Shown here piece after piece: positions 24,302 to 34,412 of a stretch of 64,000 nt of DNA. Below the pieces are notes generated by a model. It was not told where the DNA came from. It did no database searches and saw only the letters and a program-made list of their open reading frames with translations. The stretch lies in the NCBI GenBank assembly GCA_038239005.1, contig JBBSFE010000018.1:4628-68627 (forward strand), in the 5' to 3' direction. The position numbers and the translations under genes are program-made. This DNA is from DASXHD01 sp038239005. Its GTDB lineage: Bacteria > Myxococcota_A > Polyangia > Polyangiales > Polyangiaceae. How positions within the stretch are numbered: position 1 is the stretch's first letter; every line of letters starts with the position of its first letter.

Positions 24302-25263
24302 AACACACCGCCGATGGCGACACCGTTCGGCGTGAGGAACGCAGCAACGCGCTCCTTGGAGGACGGCGCGACGATGAAGAGCGTGATGCCCACGGCTGCG
24401 AGCACGCCGCCTGCGATGAAACCGATCGTGGAAATCGTGCCGAACGTCATGGCGTCGTCGACGGAGGCTTTGCCTTGCGTCGTGCACTTCGAAAAATCCG
24501 GAAGGCAATTCGGAGCGGCTTCGCCCTTCTTGCCGAGCGCGAGCCCGCCGAAGATCGCGCCGACGATCACGCCTGCGACGCCAATGCCACCAATCGTCAG
24601 ACCCGCAGCGCGCATGCCGTTGCCGCGACCGGTGTCGCGTTCGATCGGGCCCGTCGTGGGGCCGATGGGCGTGATCACTTGGTGCTCGGCGACCGGAGCG
24701 TTCTCGAACTTGATCGTCACTTTCGCGTCGGCGGCTTTCGAGGCGACATCGACCTCTTCATGCACGGGCAGCTTGCCTGGTGCGGTGGCGTCGACCACGT
24801 GGTGTCCCGGGTCGACGGGCATCGCCATGCCGTAGCTCGAGCTGTCGAGCGCTTTGCCGTCGCGTTTGATCTCGGCGCCGGTCGGTGCGTTGGGCACTTC
24901 GATCGAGAGGTGCGAAAGCCCTGGAAACAAGGCCTTTGCGCGTTCATTGGCGCGCGCGGCCCAATCGGCGTGTCGCTCTTGCGACGCCGTGGCGGCATCC
25001 GTGTACGTGACCCACGCGCTCGCGGTCTGTCCGTTTTTTTCGTAACACGCAGCGAGGTTGAGCAGCGTGCCCGCGCCCGGGTCGAGCCGCTGACTGCTCT
25101 CGAGCTTCGGGCACGCTTCGGCGTACTTGCCCTTGTCCATCAGCTTGCGCCCTTCGTCGAAGAGCACCTGTGCCGCGGCCTTGTCGTCAGCGCCGGCGGC
25201 GTGTGCGAGCGCGGGACAAAGCATGGCCACGCCCAAGCCCAAAAGCAGAATCGGTCTTTTCAT
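24298..25263 (-). CDS. Exported TPR/PEGA-like protein with two C-terminal membrane helices
   Basis: 321 residues. Signal peptide (ending ALAHA), a TPR-like part (about 30-105, QVLFDEGRKLMDKGKYAEACPKL), a PEGA-like beta domain (about 115-190, GAEIKRDGKALDSSSYG, PVDPGHHVV) and two membrane helices (about 215-245 and 275-305) split by a Cys-containing loop. It is directly downstream of a Ser/Thr kinase gene and paralogous to the protein at 35117-36199, which has the same architecture and neighbour. Probably the extracytoplasmic partner of the kinase; this is inference from context. Confidence 0.82.
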   Translation of the reverse strand: MKRPILLLGLGVAMLCPALAHAAGADDKAAAQVLFDEGRKLMDKGKYAEACPKLESSQRLDPGAGTLLNLAACYEKNGQTASAWVTYTDAATASQERHADWAARANERAKALFPGLSHLSIEVPNAPTGAEIKRDGKALDSSSYGMAMPVDPGHHVVDATAPGKLPVHEEVDVASKAADAKVTIKFENAPVAEHQVITPIGPTTGPIERDTGRGNGMRAAGLTIGGIGVAGVIVGAIFGGLALGKKGEAAPNCLPDFSKCTTQGKASVDDAMTFGTISTIGFIAGGVLAAVGITLFIVAPSSKERVAAFLTPNGVAIGGVF

Positions 25264-26655
25264 TTAGTTTCGTGTGGTCGGAAGATCGTTGCCGCCGGGT
25301 GGCGTCGTGGTCGTGTGGCCTGCATCGCGGTGCTGATGAATCGGCGTTGCAGTTGTGGCCGTCGTCGTTGCAACGGTAGGCGTCGCTGTGAGCGCCGGAA
25401 TGAGCGAAGGCGGCGGGCGCTCGACACCGGAGATGACGGGCGGCGAAATCGGATCGCGCACGGTAGGAAGCGGTGCCTCGGTGGTGGCGGTCGTCTTCGG
25501 GCCGTCGTGCGGGCGAAACTTCACGAACAAGATCGCGCCGACGATCGCCGATGCAAGCGCGACACCGATCACGATCGGCGCAATCAGGCGACGACGCGAC
25601 TCGCCCGAAGCGAGCTGCGTTTGATCCCACGCGACATCCGTGCTGCTGCCCGGCGCGCGAATCGATGGCCGCTCTTGCGGAACATTCGAGAGCCGCGATG
25701 CCGACGACGAGCCGAGCACACCCGACATGCGCTGCGTGGCGAGAGCCATCGCGCTTGCCGATGCGAACGGTGCGAGCGCAGCCGCGAGATCGGCGACGCT
25801 CTGATAGCGATCGGCGACCTTCTTTTCGAGGCACTTCATGATGATCGCCGTGAGCTCGGGCGGAACGTCCTGACGAACGAGCTCCATCGGATGCGGCGGC
25901 TCCGAAATGACCATCGCGGTGAGCTGCGTGAGCGTATTGGCGGGGAAAGGAACGACGCCTGCGATGAGCTCGTACAGAATGGCGCCGAGCGCCCAGATGT
26001 CGGTGCGCTGATCGACATCGCGCGACGCGCGCAGTTGCTCGGGCGACATGTAGCTCGGCGAGCCAAGAACCTGCGTGGTTGCCGTGAGAGACAAGTCGTC
26101 GCCGCCGACGGTCTTCGAAACGCCGAAGTCGAGCACCTTCACGAGCGGCTCGCCGTTGAGGCGCTGCGTGAGAAAGAGGTTCTTCGGTTTCAGATCGCGG
26201 TGAACGATGCCGAGCGAGTGCGCTTCGGCGATGGCCTCGCAGGCTTGGAGCACGAAGTCCACAGCGGTGCGGATTTCGAGCGTGCCGTGCCGACGGAGGT
26301 GACGATCGAGATCGTCCCCCTCGAGAAACTCCATCACCATGTAAGGCGCGCCGTCGTCGAGGCGGCCGACGTCGGTGACCTTCGCGACGTGATCGCTGCG
26401 GAGTCGAACGGCGGCGCGCGCCTCGCGCTCGAAACGCGAGACGTTGTCAGGGAAGGCGAGCGCGGCGCGCAGCATGAACTTCAGCGCGACGAGCTGGCCG
26501 AGCTGAAGGTGCGTCGCTGCGACCACGACGCCCATGCCGCCCACACCGAGCACGCGCTCGACGCGGAACTTGTCGCTGAGGATGTCACCCGGCCGAACGA
26601 CATCGTCGGCGGACGGCTTGGGTGTGTCGGGCTGCGAATTGGGCGGGCCGTTCAT
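25264..26655 (-). CDS. Membrane-bound Ser/Thr protein kinase
   Basis: 463 residues. Hanks-type kinase domain about 29-295 with Gly loop GVGGMGVVV, ATP lysine K59 (VALK), catalytic loop HRDLKPKN (152-159), DFG (176-178) and SPSYMSPEQL activation segment, so it should be active. One membrane helix at about 355-377 (APIVIGVALASAIVGAILFV) is followed by a Thr/Pro-rich extracytoplasmic tail without a recognisable domain. The downstream gene starts immediately after the stop. Likely regulated by the co-transcribed TPR/PEGA protein and lipoproteins. Confidence 0.93.
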   Translation of the reverse strand: MNGPPNSQPDTPKPSADDVVRPGDILSDKFRVERVLGVGGMGVVVAATHLQLGQLVALKFMLRAALAFPDNVSRFEREARAAVRLRSDHVAKVTDVGRLDDGAPYMVMEFLEGDDLDRHLRRHGTLEIRTAVDFVLQACEAIAEAHSLGIVHRDLKPKNLFLTQRLNGEPLVKVLDFGVSKTVGGDDLSLTATTQVLGSPSYMSPEQLRASRDVDQRTDIWALGAILYELIAGVVPFPANTLTQLTAMVISEPPHPMELVRQDVPPELTAIIMKCLEKKVADRYQSVADLAAALAPFASASAMALATQRMSGVLGSSSASRLSNVPQERPSIRAPGSSTDVAWDQTQLASGESRRRLIAPIVIGVALASAIVGAILFVKFRPHDGPKTTATTEAPLPTVRDPISPPVISGVERPPPSLIPALTATPTVATTTATTATPIHQHRDAGHTTTTPPGGNDLPTTRN

Positions 26656-26684
26656 GGGTACGCGCGGCCTGAGGATAGCACCTT

Positions 26685-26912
26685 CTACTTGGAGCGCGTC
26701 GTCAGTGCGAGGGCGTGGATGGAGCCCCTCATGGCCTCGCCGAGAGCCCGATAAACCATCTGATGCTGCTCGATTCGGCTCTTGCCCGCGAACTGCGGAG
26801 CTACGACGGTGGCCTCGTAGTGATCTTCGGTTCCCGTCGTGTCGGTGACGACGATCTCGGCGCCGGGGAAAGCCGTTTCGAGGAGCGCACGCACGCGATC
26901 GGGCGCGATCAA
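26685..26912 (-). CDS. bolA: BolA-family protein
   Basis: 75 residues, the normal size. The BolA core (GAEIVVTDTTGTEDHYEATVVAPQFAGKSRIEQHQMVYRALGE, shown here only as the family pattern of a beta-hairpin plus helix-turn) ends in the typical IHALALTT. BolA proteins act with monothiol glutaredoxins in iron-sulfur trafficking or as stress regulators. TTG start at 26912 in a TTGA overlap with the argF stop. Linkage to arginine genes looks incidental to function but assures co-transcription. Confidence 0.9.
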   Translation of the reverse strand: MIAPDRVRALLETAFPGAEIVVTDTTGTEDHYEATVVAPQFAGKSRIEQHQMVYRALGEAMRGSIHALALTTRSK

Positions 26913-27802
26913 GATTTCATTCCGAGCAAGAACGCCATCAGCGCTTTTTGCACGTGAAGGCGGTTTTCGGCTTGGTCCCAGACGCGCGACCGCGGGCCTT
27001 CGATGACGTCATCCGTGATTTCTTCGCCACGATGCGCCGGCAAACAATGCATCACGATGGCGTCGGGCTTCGCGTGGGCGAGCATTGTGCTGTCGAGCGT
27101 CCAGCCGGCGAAGTCGCGACGGCGCTGATCGTTTTCGCCTTCCTGGCCCATGCTCGTCCAGACGTCCGTGCAGACGACATCCGCGCCAAGCACCGCTTCG
27201 CGTGCGTCCGTCGTGAAATGCGCCGAGCCACGATCGGGGGTGACGTAGGCCGCGGGGCCGCCGACGAAAAGCTCGAACCCGAAGAGAGACGCCGCTTCGA
27301 CGAACGAGCGCGCCATGTTGCTCGAGCCATCACCGACCCACGCGATACGCATGCCCTCGATCGATTTCTTGAAGTGCTCCTCGATCGTGAAGACGTCGCA
27401 CAACACCTGAACCGGGTGCCCATCATCGGAGAGCGCGTTGATCACCGGGACCGTCGCGTTCTTCGCCATGCCTTCGAGGCGTTCGCTCGAGCTCGTGCGG
27501 AACACGATGAGGTCGGCGTAGCGCGAGAGGACGCGTGCGGTATCTCCGATGGGCTCGCCGCGCGCCAGCTGCGAGCCTTGCGTCGTCAGCACGACCGGAT
27601 GCATGCCGAGCTGCGCGGCGCCGATCTCGAACGACACGCGCGTACGCGTGCTCGCCTTTTCCATGACGATGGCAGCCGCGCGACCGCGAAAGCTTCCGAG
27701 CTGCGCCGTGCGGTCGCGTTTCATTGCGCGTGCAAGCTCGAGCACGCTGCGCGACTCACTCGGCGAAAGAGATGTCAGCGATAGGTAGTCACGTTTGGTC
27801 AT
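26909..27802 (-). CDS. argF: Ornithine carbamoyltransferase
   Basis: 297 residues. The carbamoyl-phosphate site STRTRVSFEIG and the ornithine site HCLPAHRGEE are intact, along with the VFTIEEH segment. Catalyses ornithine plus carbamoyl phosphate to citrulline in arginine synthesis. ATG at 27802 overlaps the argH stop (ATGA), so the order argH-argF-bolA is one operon, with the pathway step order reversed relative to the gene order. Confidence 0.94.
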   Translation of the reverse strand: MTKRDYLSLTSLSPSESRSVLELARAMKRDRTAQLGSFRGRAAAIVMEKASTRTRVSFEIGAAQLGMHPVVLTTQGSQLARGEPIGDTARVLSRYADLIVFRTSSSERLEGMAKNATVPVINALSDDGHPVQVLCDVFTIEEHFKKSIEGMRIAWVGDGSSNMARSFVEAASLFGFELFVGGPAAYVTPDRGSAHFTTDAREAVLGADVVCTDVWTSMGQEGENDQRRRDFAGWTLDSTMLAHAKPDAIVMHCLPAHRGEEITDDVIEGPRSRVWDQAENRLHVQKALMAFLLGMKS

Positions 27803-29235
27803 AGGGGCTCTCGCGAGATGAGCTCGGCGAGTCGCTCGAGCGAAGGTGTGCGATCGGCGATGGCTTGGACGCGCGCTGCGTGCTCTCGAAGAGCGACACG
27901 CTGCGCCGCGACCGATTGCGGGCCGGTGCCGCCGGCGCTTTCTTTGGCATTTGCCGCGCGCGCGGGATCCAGCACCAAAAGCGCGGCGGCATCGATTGCA
28001 GAATGCACGGATGTGGCGACGTCGGCGGAGATGTCTTTCAGCGCGACGCCCGCATCGACGGCGCGGTGCACGAGCGCGCCGACCGCGCCGTAGGCTTCGC
28101 GAAACGGAACCCCGTTGCGAACGAGCGCTTCGGCGAGATCGGTCGCTTGCGTGAAGCCGGGTTCGAGCATCGCGCGACCGCGTGCGCCGTCGAAGTGAAC
28201 GTGTGGCAGCGAGAGCGAGAGGAGCTCGACGGCGTCGCTCGCGCGGCGAGGCGCGGCGAGGAGCGGGCCGCGATCTTCTTGTTGGTCGCGGTTGTATCCG
28301 CTCGGAAGCCCACGAACGAGGGCGAGCATCGCGGCGACGTCGCCTGCGGCGCCCGCGGCCTTGCCACGCGTGAGCTCGAACACATCCGGGTTTTTCTTTT
28401 GCGGCATCATGCTCGAGCCCGCGGCGATTTCTCCATCGAGCGTGACGAGCGCGAACTCGGCGGTCGAAAAATCGACGACGTCGGCGGCGATTTGCGCGCA
28501 CGCGAAGTTGACGCGCGCGCACGCCCATACGAAGTCGAGTGCGAAATCGCGATCGTGCACGGCGTCGAGGGCGTTCGTGGTGACGCGCGAGAAACCAAGA
28601 AGGCGAGCGACGAGCGCGCGATCGATCGGGAGCGACGTGCCCGAGCACGCGCCCGAGCCGAGCGGCGATGCATCGGCCGACTCGAGCGCAAACGCGAGCA
28701 CGTCTGCCGAGCGAAGGAGGGCGCTCGCCCAAGCGCACATGAGAAACATCGCCGTGACGGGTTGAGCACGCTGCCGATGCGTGTACGCAGGAAGGAGCGC
28801 GTCATCGGTGCGCGCGAGGATGGCGTCCGTGAGCGTCGCGACCGATGCGAGGAGCGCGGCCGCGCGCTGGCGCACGAAGAGCCGAAGATCGAGCGCGACC
28901 TGATCGTTACGCGAGCGCGCCGTGTGGAGATGCGCCGCCGGCTCACCCACGATTTTGCCGAGCGCAGCCTCGACGGCCATGTGCACGTCCTCTTCCGCGG
29001 GAAGCGCCGAGGCCTCGAGCGCGAGAAGGGCGTCGCGCAGAACGCGTGCATTATGCACGGAAATGATGCCCGTTTTCCCGAGCATCACGGCGTGGGCTGC
29101 GCTGCCGAGCACGTCCTCGCGGAAGAACGAAAGATCGCTCTCGAGCGAGCTCGTGAGGCGCACGAGGTCGGGCAGCATCGCGCCGCCCGTTGCCGAAGTC
29201 CGCGCGATTCCCTGGGCCACGCGGCGTTCATACAC
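27799..29235 (-). CDS. argH: Argininosuccinate lyase
   Basis: About 478 residues. The fumarase/lyase-superfamily signature GSSMMPQKKNPD, the THRQRAQPVT segment and HLHTARSRNDQVALD are intact. Releases arginine and fumarate from argininosuccinate. The start is ambiguous: GTG at 29235 gives a family-like N-terminus; ATGs at 29268 and 29277 would overlap the divergent argG start. Divergence from argG with about 31 bases between the starts means that the two promoters must share or overlap coding sequence. Confidence 0.92.
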   Translation of the reverse strand: MYERRVAQGIARTSATGGAMLPDLVRLTSSLESDLSFFREDVLGSAAHAVMLGKTGIISVHNARVLRDALLALEASALPAEEDVHMAVEAALGKIVGEPAAHLHTARSRNDQVALDLRLFVRQRAAALLASVATLTDAILARTDDALLPAYTHRQRAQPVTAMFLMCAWASALLRSADVLAFALESADASPLGSGACSGTSLPIDRALVARLLGFSRVTTNALDAVHDRDFALDFVWACARVNFACAQIAADVVDFSTAEFALVTLDGEIAAGSSMMPQKKNPDVFELTRGKAAGAAGDVAAMLALVRGLPSGYNRDQQEDRGPLLAAPRRASDAVELLSLSLPHVHFDGARGRAMLEPGFTQATDLAEALVRNGVPFREAYGAVGALVHRAVDAGVALKDISADVATSVHSAIDAAALLVLDPARAANAKESAGGTGPQSVAAQRVALREHAARVQAIADRTPSLERLAELISREPL

Positions 29236-29266
29236 TGCGCGCCAAGCCCGTGCTAGACCGCCGCGC

Positions 29267-30559
29267 ATGTCGCGCATTCACCGCACGCTTCCGCCGAAAG
29301 GGACTCGCATTGGCCTCGCCTATTCGGGCGGCCTCGATACGCGTACGGCCGTCGCGTACATGGCTCGCGAAGGTCTCGACGTCTACGGGTACACCGCGGA
29401 CCTAGGCCAACCGGACGAAAAAGATCCCGCGACGATCCCGCCCACGGCGCTCGCCCACGGCGCGAAGAAGGCGCGCCTCCTCGATGTGCGCGAACCGCTC
29501 GCCAAAGAAGGCATCATCGCCATTCAGTGCGGCGCGTTTCACTTGATGACGGCAGGCCGCCGCTACTTCAACACGACGCCGCTCGGCCGCGCCGTCACGG
29601 CGACCGCCATCGCGCGTGCCATGAAGGAGGACGACGTTCACGTCTTCTCCGACGGCTCTACACACAAGGGAAACGACATCCAGCGTTTCTTCCGATACGG
29701 CGTGATGGTCGACCCCGAGCTCGCCATTTACAAACCGTGGCTCGACGCCGCGTTCGTGAAGAAGCTCGGCGGCCGCAAAGAGATGAGCGAGTACCTCGCG
29801 TCGCTCGGCATGCCCTACGGCACGAGCGTCGAGAAGGCGTACAGCACCGATTGCAACATGCTCGGCGCAACGCACGAAGCGAAAGACCTCGAGCGTCTCG
29901 ATGTCGGCATGCACGCAGTCGATCCGATCATGGGCGTGCCCCACTGGCGCGCGGATACGAAGATCGAGCCCGAGTCGGTAGAGGTCGTCTTCGAAAACGG
30001 CGTACCGAAATCGATCGCCGAGCACTCCTTCACGACCACGTGGCAATGCATGCAGTTTGCAAACACCATCGGCGGCAAGCACGGGCTCGGCACGAGCGAC
30101 CAAATCGAAAACCGCGTCGTCGACGCGAAATCGCGCGGGATTTACGAGGCACCAGGCATGGCGCTCCTGTCGATCGCCTACGAGCGCATCGTCTCCGCGG
30201 TGCACAACGAAAACACGATGGAGCTTTTCGCGACGCTCGGGCGCCGGCTCGGGCGGCTCCTCTATGAAGGGCGCTGGTACGATCCAGAGGCGCAGCTCTT
30301 GAAGGAAGCGCTCGTGCGCTGGGTGGCGACGCCCATCTCTGGCGCGGTCACGATCGAGCTTCGCCGCGGCGACGACTACAGCATCCTCCGCACACGAGCA
30401 GACAACGCCGCCTACGATCCCGAGAAGCTCTCGATGGAGCGCTCGGCGACGGCGTTCTCACCGGAAGATCGGATCGGCGCGCTCGAGGTGCAGAGCCTCG
30501 GCGTTCTCGACAATCGCGCGCTCCTTCTTGCACTCGATCGCTCGGGCGTGCGCTTCTGA
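29267..30559 (+). CDS. argG: Argininosuccinate synthase
   Basis: 430 residues, close to the longer (E. coli-like) ArgG class. The ATP-pyrophosphatase loop AYSGGLDTRTAV and later motifs HVFSDGSTHKGNDIQRF and YSTDCNMLGATHEAKDLE are intact. Joins citrulline and aspartate using ATP. ATG at 29267 opposite argH; coordinated control of argG and argHF by one overlapping control region is likely, but no ARG box is evident to me. Confidence 0.94.
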   Translation: MSRIHRTLPPKGTRIGLAYSGGLDTRTAVAYMAREGLDVYGYTADLGQPDEKDPATIPPTALAHGAKKARLLDVREPLAKEGIIAIQCGAFHLMTAGRRYFNTTPLGRAVTATAIARAMKEDDVHVFSDGSTHKGNDIQRFFRYGVMVDPELAIYKPWLDAAFVKKLGGRKEMSEYLASLGMPYGTSVEKAYSTDCNMLGATHEAKDLERLDVGMHAVDPIMGVPHWRADTKIEPESVEVVFENGVPKSIAEHSFTTTWQCMQFANTIGGKHGLGTSDQIENRVVDAKSRGIYEAPGMALLSIAYERIVSAVHNENTMELFATLGRRLGRLLYEGRWYDPEAQLLKEALVRWVATPISGAVTIELRRGDDYSILRTRADNAAYDPEKLSMERSATAFSPEDRIGALEVQSLGVLDNRALLLALDRSGVRF

Positions 30560-30560
30560 G

Positions 30561-30584
30561 CTTCCGTGAAACGGTCGCAGGGAA
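30561..30584. repeat. Intergenic dispersed repeat, copy 1
   Basis: CTTCCGTGAAACGGTCGCAG plus GGAA. Matches 59451-59473 with one substitution and one 1-base gap. It sits in the 40-base gap between the convergent argG and kinase-ATPase genes. No terminator hairpin is obvious in it. Confidence 0.6.
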
Positions 30585-30599
30585 TTTGGGAAATGCGTC

Positions 30600-33500
30600 C
30601 TAAGGCGCGAGAACGGCGGCGAGCGCTTCTGGGTCGGCGACGCCTTGCGTCTTCATCCATTCGCGCGCGTACGCGACGGTGGCGCGGCCCTCGTCGCCGC
30701 CCTTGATCTTGCCGAGCCTGAATCGCGCGACGGCCGCGTGGAGTGACATGTCGCATTGATCGTAGTCGTGCGCGGCTTGCTCGAACGACGTCGCGGCGCG
30801 ACCCGCGTCACCGAGGGCGTGACCGAGGCAACCGCGGAGCATCGCTGCATCGGCGAGGGCCCATGGCGCGCCGCATCGTGCGAGGTCGTTCGTGAAGTGC
30901 GCGGCTTCGTCCAAGAGAGTGCGGTTTTGCCCGCTCGCACGTGCGCCGGCGAGAGCCGCACGCGCGCGCAGGCCGACCATCGTGATGCGTTGAAGTTGAA
31001 TGCGAAGAAGCTGGCCGCGCTCGATGTCACTCCATCGCTCGGTGATGCGCTCGTGAGCTCGGGCGACGTCGCCCGTATAGAGATCGATCCGCACGCGTGC
31101 CGTGAGTCGATGAATGTGCGGCAGCGGGCGATCGCTCTCTTGCTCGAGGCTGTCGAGTTCACGGCGTGCGCCGTCGACGTCGCCCAGCGCGAGCCACACG
31201 AGGTTCAAATCGCCGGTGCGGAGCCCGTTTTGAAGGAAGCGGTCACTGCGCGATTCTGCGTCGGCGAGACATTCGGGGAGCTCTGCGCGAAGCGCGCCGA
31301 TTTGTCCGAGCTGCACGAGCGCGCGCAGCGAGTAGACCGTTGCCGCGTCGATTTCCCACGTCGACGATGGCGAATGCTCGCGTAAAAGCCGGAGTGCATC
31401 CTCGCAGCGCGCGCGCGAGGCGAGCCAGTAGCCGCACAAGTTGAGCGCGACGCCTTCACCCGCGATCACGTGACCAATGACGCGCGGATCGCCGACTTCG
31501 ATCGCGAGAGCCCGCGCCGCCTCGAAGAGCGCATTCCAGCGCTCGCGCGATGACTCGCCGGTTGTTGCGAGGAATGCGCCTTCGTTCGTGAGAGCGCGCG
31601 CGACGCGACCCGGATCGCCTGCGGCGAGCGCGAGCAAGAGGCCACGCGCTTGAAGCTCGGCGCCGCGCAGGGTGTCGACGAACGCGAGGCCCGCAGACGC
31701 CGTGAAGCATGCATCGACGCGCGCGAGATCGCGCGGCGGCGCCGCGTGACGCTTGAAGCGCAACCCGCGCAACCGAAGACGCGCATGATGCAGCGCGAGC
31801 GATAGGACCGCGCGTCGGGGGGAAGCGGCGATCTTCAGATCCAGCTCGCGCATGACGTCGTCCATCACGACCATGCCTTCGCGCGTGTGCCCCGTCGTGA
31901 GCAAGTGGTGCGCCGCGCGACGGCGGAAATCGAGCGCTTCGGCGGCATCGGCCGAGACCGCAGCGGTGCGCATGTACGCGTCGGCCGCAGCGGGTCCGCG
32001 GCCCGTGCTCGCGAGCGCGATCGCGAGCTTGAGGAGGGCATCCTTGGTGGCGGCCTCGGGTTGCATCGCGAGTGCCCACTCGTAAAGACGCGATGCGCGA
32101 TCGAACGCGAGCTGCGCGCTCGCGGCATCTGCGGCGCGCATTGCGTAGGCCGCTGCTTTCGAGAGATCGCCTGCGCCGCGATGATGCTCGGCAAGCGCTT
32201 CGAGATCCGAATCTTTGCTTTGCTCGAGCGCCGCGGCGATGCGCGCGTGAATCTCCGCCTCCGAGCCCGGCAAGTGGGCGAGCACCGCTTGCCTCACGCG
32301 ATCGTGGTACGCCTCGACCGCTACGCGATCGCGCATTCGTGTGGTTCGCACGAGCCGTTCGAATCGGAGCTTCGATACGAGCTCGTCGAGCGCGCTTGGC
32401 GAGTCGAGCCCGCATGCGGCCGCGGCCGCTTCGTAGGCGAGCGGCCCGCGCGCGACCGAGAGAACCTCGAGCAGCCTGCGTTCGGGATCTTCCGTCGCTT
32501 GTATGCGACTCCAGAGCGCGTCTTCGAGGCGAATCGCTTTGCGCGCGCGACCCGTCCACGCGTGGCGCACGAGCTCGTCGATGAAGAGAGGGTGCCCCGC
32601 GGCTTCGCGCACGATGGCATCGGCCGTGCTCTCGGGGACGTTCCCGCTCGCGTGCGCGCGCTCCATCAGAGCGTCGGCGAGCGCGCGACTCTCCGTTTCA
32701 TCGAGCGGCTCGAGATGAACGATGCGCACGTCGCCGGGCATCGTGCTCGACCCGACGTTGAGCCGACTCTGCGGCAGCGACGCGGGTGGCCCATCACGCT
32801 TGGCGCGCGCCGCTTCGCGTTCGGTGCGCACGGTAGCAAGAAGCAACATCGAGGCAGAGGGTGGCCGCATCACTTCGCGGAGAAGAAGCAGGCTGTCGGC
32901 GTCGGCCCACTGCAAATCGTCGATCAACATTACGACGAAGTGCTCCTCCGCGAGCGAGTGCAACAAATCGCGCATCGCGAAAAACACACGCGCGCGACGC
33001 TCGAGCGGATCGAGCATCGACGACGCCGCGCTCGCCGGCTCTTCGGTCGTCGTCGGGACAGACTGAAGGCGCTCGAGAACCGGGAAGGCGCGGCCGAGTC
33101 GCGATGCGGTCGGTGGCATCAACGAGGCGAGCTGCGAGCGCGGCATGCGAAGCAAGTAACGCCCGAGCGCGTCGATGACGCCATCGACCGCCTTGTACGG
33201 AACCGACTCGCGCTCGTAACAGCGCCCCTTCAGCACGATCACGTTCGGATCACTGCGCGACATGTGCTCGACGAACGTTCGCGCGAGCGCGGTTTTGCCG
33301 AGCCCCGATTCGCCGTGGATGTACACCGTGACGCCCGCGCCACGGCGCGCTTGCTCGTACGCGGCTTGAAGCTGCTCGAGCTCGAGCTTGCGCCCTACAA
33401 ACACGGCTCCTTCGCCCGATGGCGGCATGAGCGAAACACGCGCAGCCGGCGCGAGACCGAGCCGCTTGATGATGTCCTCGCCGGTCGGCCGCGCAGCGGG

Positions 33501-34349
33501 ATCGGGCGCGAGCAAATCGATGCAGAGTGCATCCAAATCTTCTGGCGCATCACGCGCGACATCGCGCGGGCGTGGAGGCGCCGCGGTTCGCTTCGTCGTG
33601 AGGACTTCGTACGCGCTTCCGAAGAAGGGAATTTCGCCGGTGAGCGCTTCGTAAAGCATCACGCCGACGGCGTACCAATCCGCGGCGGGTCCCACGGTTC
33701 CGCCCGAGGCTTGTTCGGGCGCCATGTACGCGATCGTTCCTGCGATGCCGTCACCCGTGCCTTGCGTCGCGACGTCCATGACCAAACCGAAATCCACGAT
33801 GACGACGCGAGCCTCTTGCCCCTCGCGCGCTTCGACGATCACGTTGGTTGGTTTGACGTCGCGATGTACTTTGCCGGCGGCATGAAGTGCCGCAAGCCCG
33901 CGCACGAGCTGAGCGAGCGCTGCACGAAGGCGCGCTTCATCGAGCTTGCCCGGCTTGGTTTGCGCGACCGCCGATCCGCGAAGCGACGTCGCGGCGACGG
34001 TGTCGGCTGCGTGCAGGCTCTCGGTGGAGTTTTGGGCGATCGATTCCGTCGCGATGCCCGGGCGCACGTACGACAAGAAGTCGACGCCATCGAGTAGCTC
34101 CATCGTGAAAAAATAGTGGCCGCCCTCGGTGAGCAGCTCACCGAAACGCACGAGGTTCTCGTGATGAATGTCGGCGAGCGCGCGAAACTCCGCCTTGAAC
34201 CGGATGATGGACGACGCATCGAGATTTCGGAGCGTCTTCAACGCGACGCGCGCGCCGCGTTCGACGTCGGTCGCCTCGTAGACCACGCCCATCCCGCCGC
34301 TGCCAATCGGCCGCTCGACACGAAAGCGAGCCGTGCCGGGAAAGTCCAT
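30600..34349 (-). CDS. Giant Ser/Thr kinase with AAA/NTPase and TPR regions
   Basis: 1249 residues. N-terminal kinase about 8-300: Gly loop IGSGGMGVV, K38, HRDVKPTN (162-169), DFG (186-188), AYMAPEQASGG. It is followed by a STAND/AAA-type ATPase (Walker A GESGLGKTA near 345, Walker B VVMLIDDLQWADADSL) and a long helical TPR-like C-terminus (about 700-1240). There is no membrane helix. This layout matches the PknK/multi-domain signalling ATPases common in myxobacteria: the ATPase-TPR part senses ligands or partners and the kinase signals. The gene stands alone. Confidence 0.92.
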   Translation of the reverse strand: MDFPGTARFRVERPIGSGGMGVVYEATDVERGARVALKTLRNLDASSIIRFKAEFRALADIHHENLVRFGELLTEGGHYFFTMELLDGVDFLSYVRPGIATESIAQNSTESLHAADTVAATSLRGSAVAQTKPGKLDEARLRAALAQLVRGLAALHAAGKVHRDVKPTNVIVEAREGQEARVVIVDFGLVMDVATQGTGDGIAGTIAYMAPEQASGGTVGPAADWYAVGVMLYEALTGEIPFFGSAYEVLTTKRTAAPPRPRDVARDAPEDLDALCIDLLAPDPAARPTGEDIIKRLGLAPAARVSLMPPSGEGAVFVGRKLELEQLQAAYEQARRGAGVTVYIHGESGLGKTALARTFVEHMSRSDPNVIVLKGRCYERESVPYKAVDGVIDALGRYLLRMPRSQLASLMPPTASRLGRAFPVLERLQSVPTTTEEPASAASSMLDPLERRARVFFAMRDLLHSLAEEHFVVMLIDDLQWADADSLLLLREVMRPPSASMLLLATVRTEREAARAKRDGPPASLPQSRLNVGSSTMPGDVRIVHLEPLDETESRALADALMERAHASGNVPESTADAIVREAAGHPLFIDELVRHAWTGRARKAIRLEDALWSRIQATEDPERRLLEVLSVARGPLAYEAAAAACGLDSPSALDELVSKLRFERLVRTTRMRDRVAVEAYHDRVRQAVLAHLPGSEAEIHARIAAALEQSKDSDLEALAEHHRGAGDLSKAAAYAMRAADAASAQLAFDRASRLYEWALAMQPEAATKDALLKLAIALASTGRGPAAADAYMRTAAVSADAAEALDFRRRAAHHLLTTGHTREGMVVMDDVMRELDLKIAASPRRAVLSLALHHARLRLRGLRFKRHAAPPRDLARVDACFTASAGLAFVDTLRGAELQARGLLLALAAGDPGRVARALTNEGAFLATTGESSRERWNALFEAARALAIEVGDPRVIGHVIAGEGVALNLCGYWLASRARCEDALRLLREHSPSSTWEIDAATVYSLRALVQLGQIGALRAELPECLADAESRSDRFLQNGLRTGDLNLVWLALGDVDGARRELDSLEQESDRPLPHIHRLTARVRIDLYTGDVARAHERITERWSDIERGQLLRIQLQRITMVGLRARAALAGARASGQNRTLLDEAAHFTNDLARCGAPWALADAAMLRGCLGHALGDAGRAATSFEQAAHDYDQCDMSLHAAVARFRLGKIKGGDEGRATVAYAREWMKTQGVADPEALAAVLAP

Positions 34350-34412
34350 TAATTCAAAGCCCAGTTGAGCTGACGGTGTGGCGACTTGCTCGCTTCAAGT
34401 GACATCTGCCCC

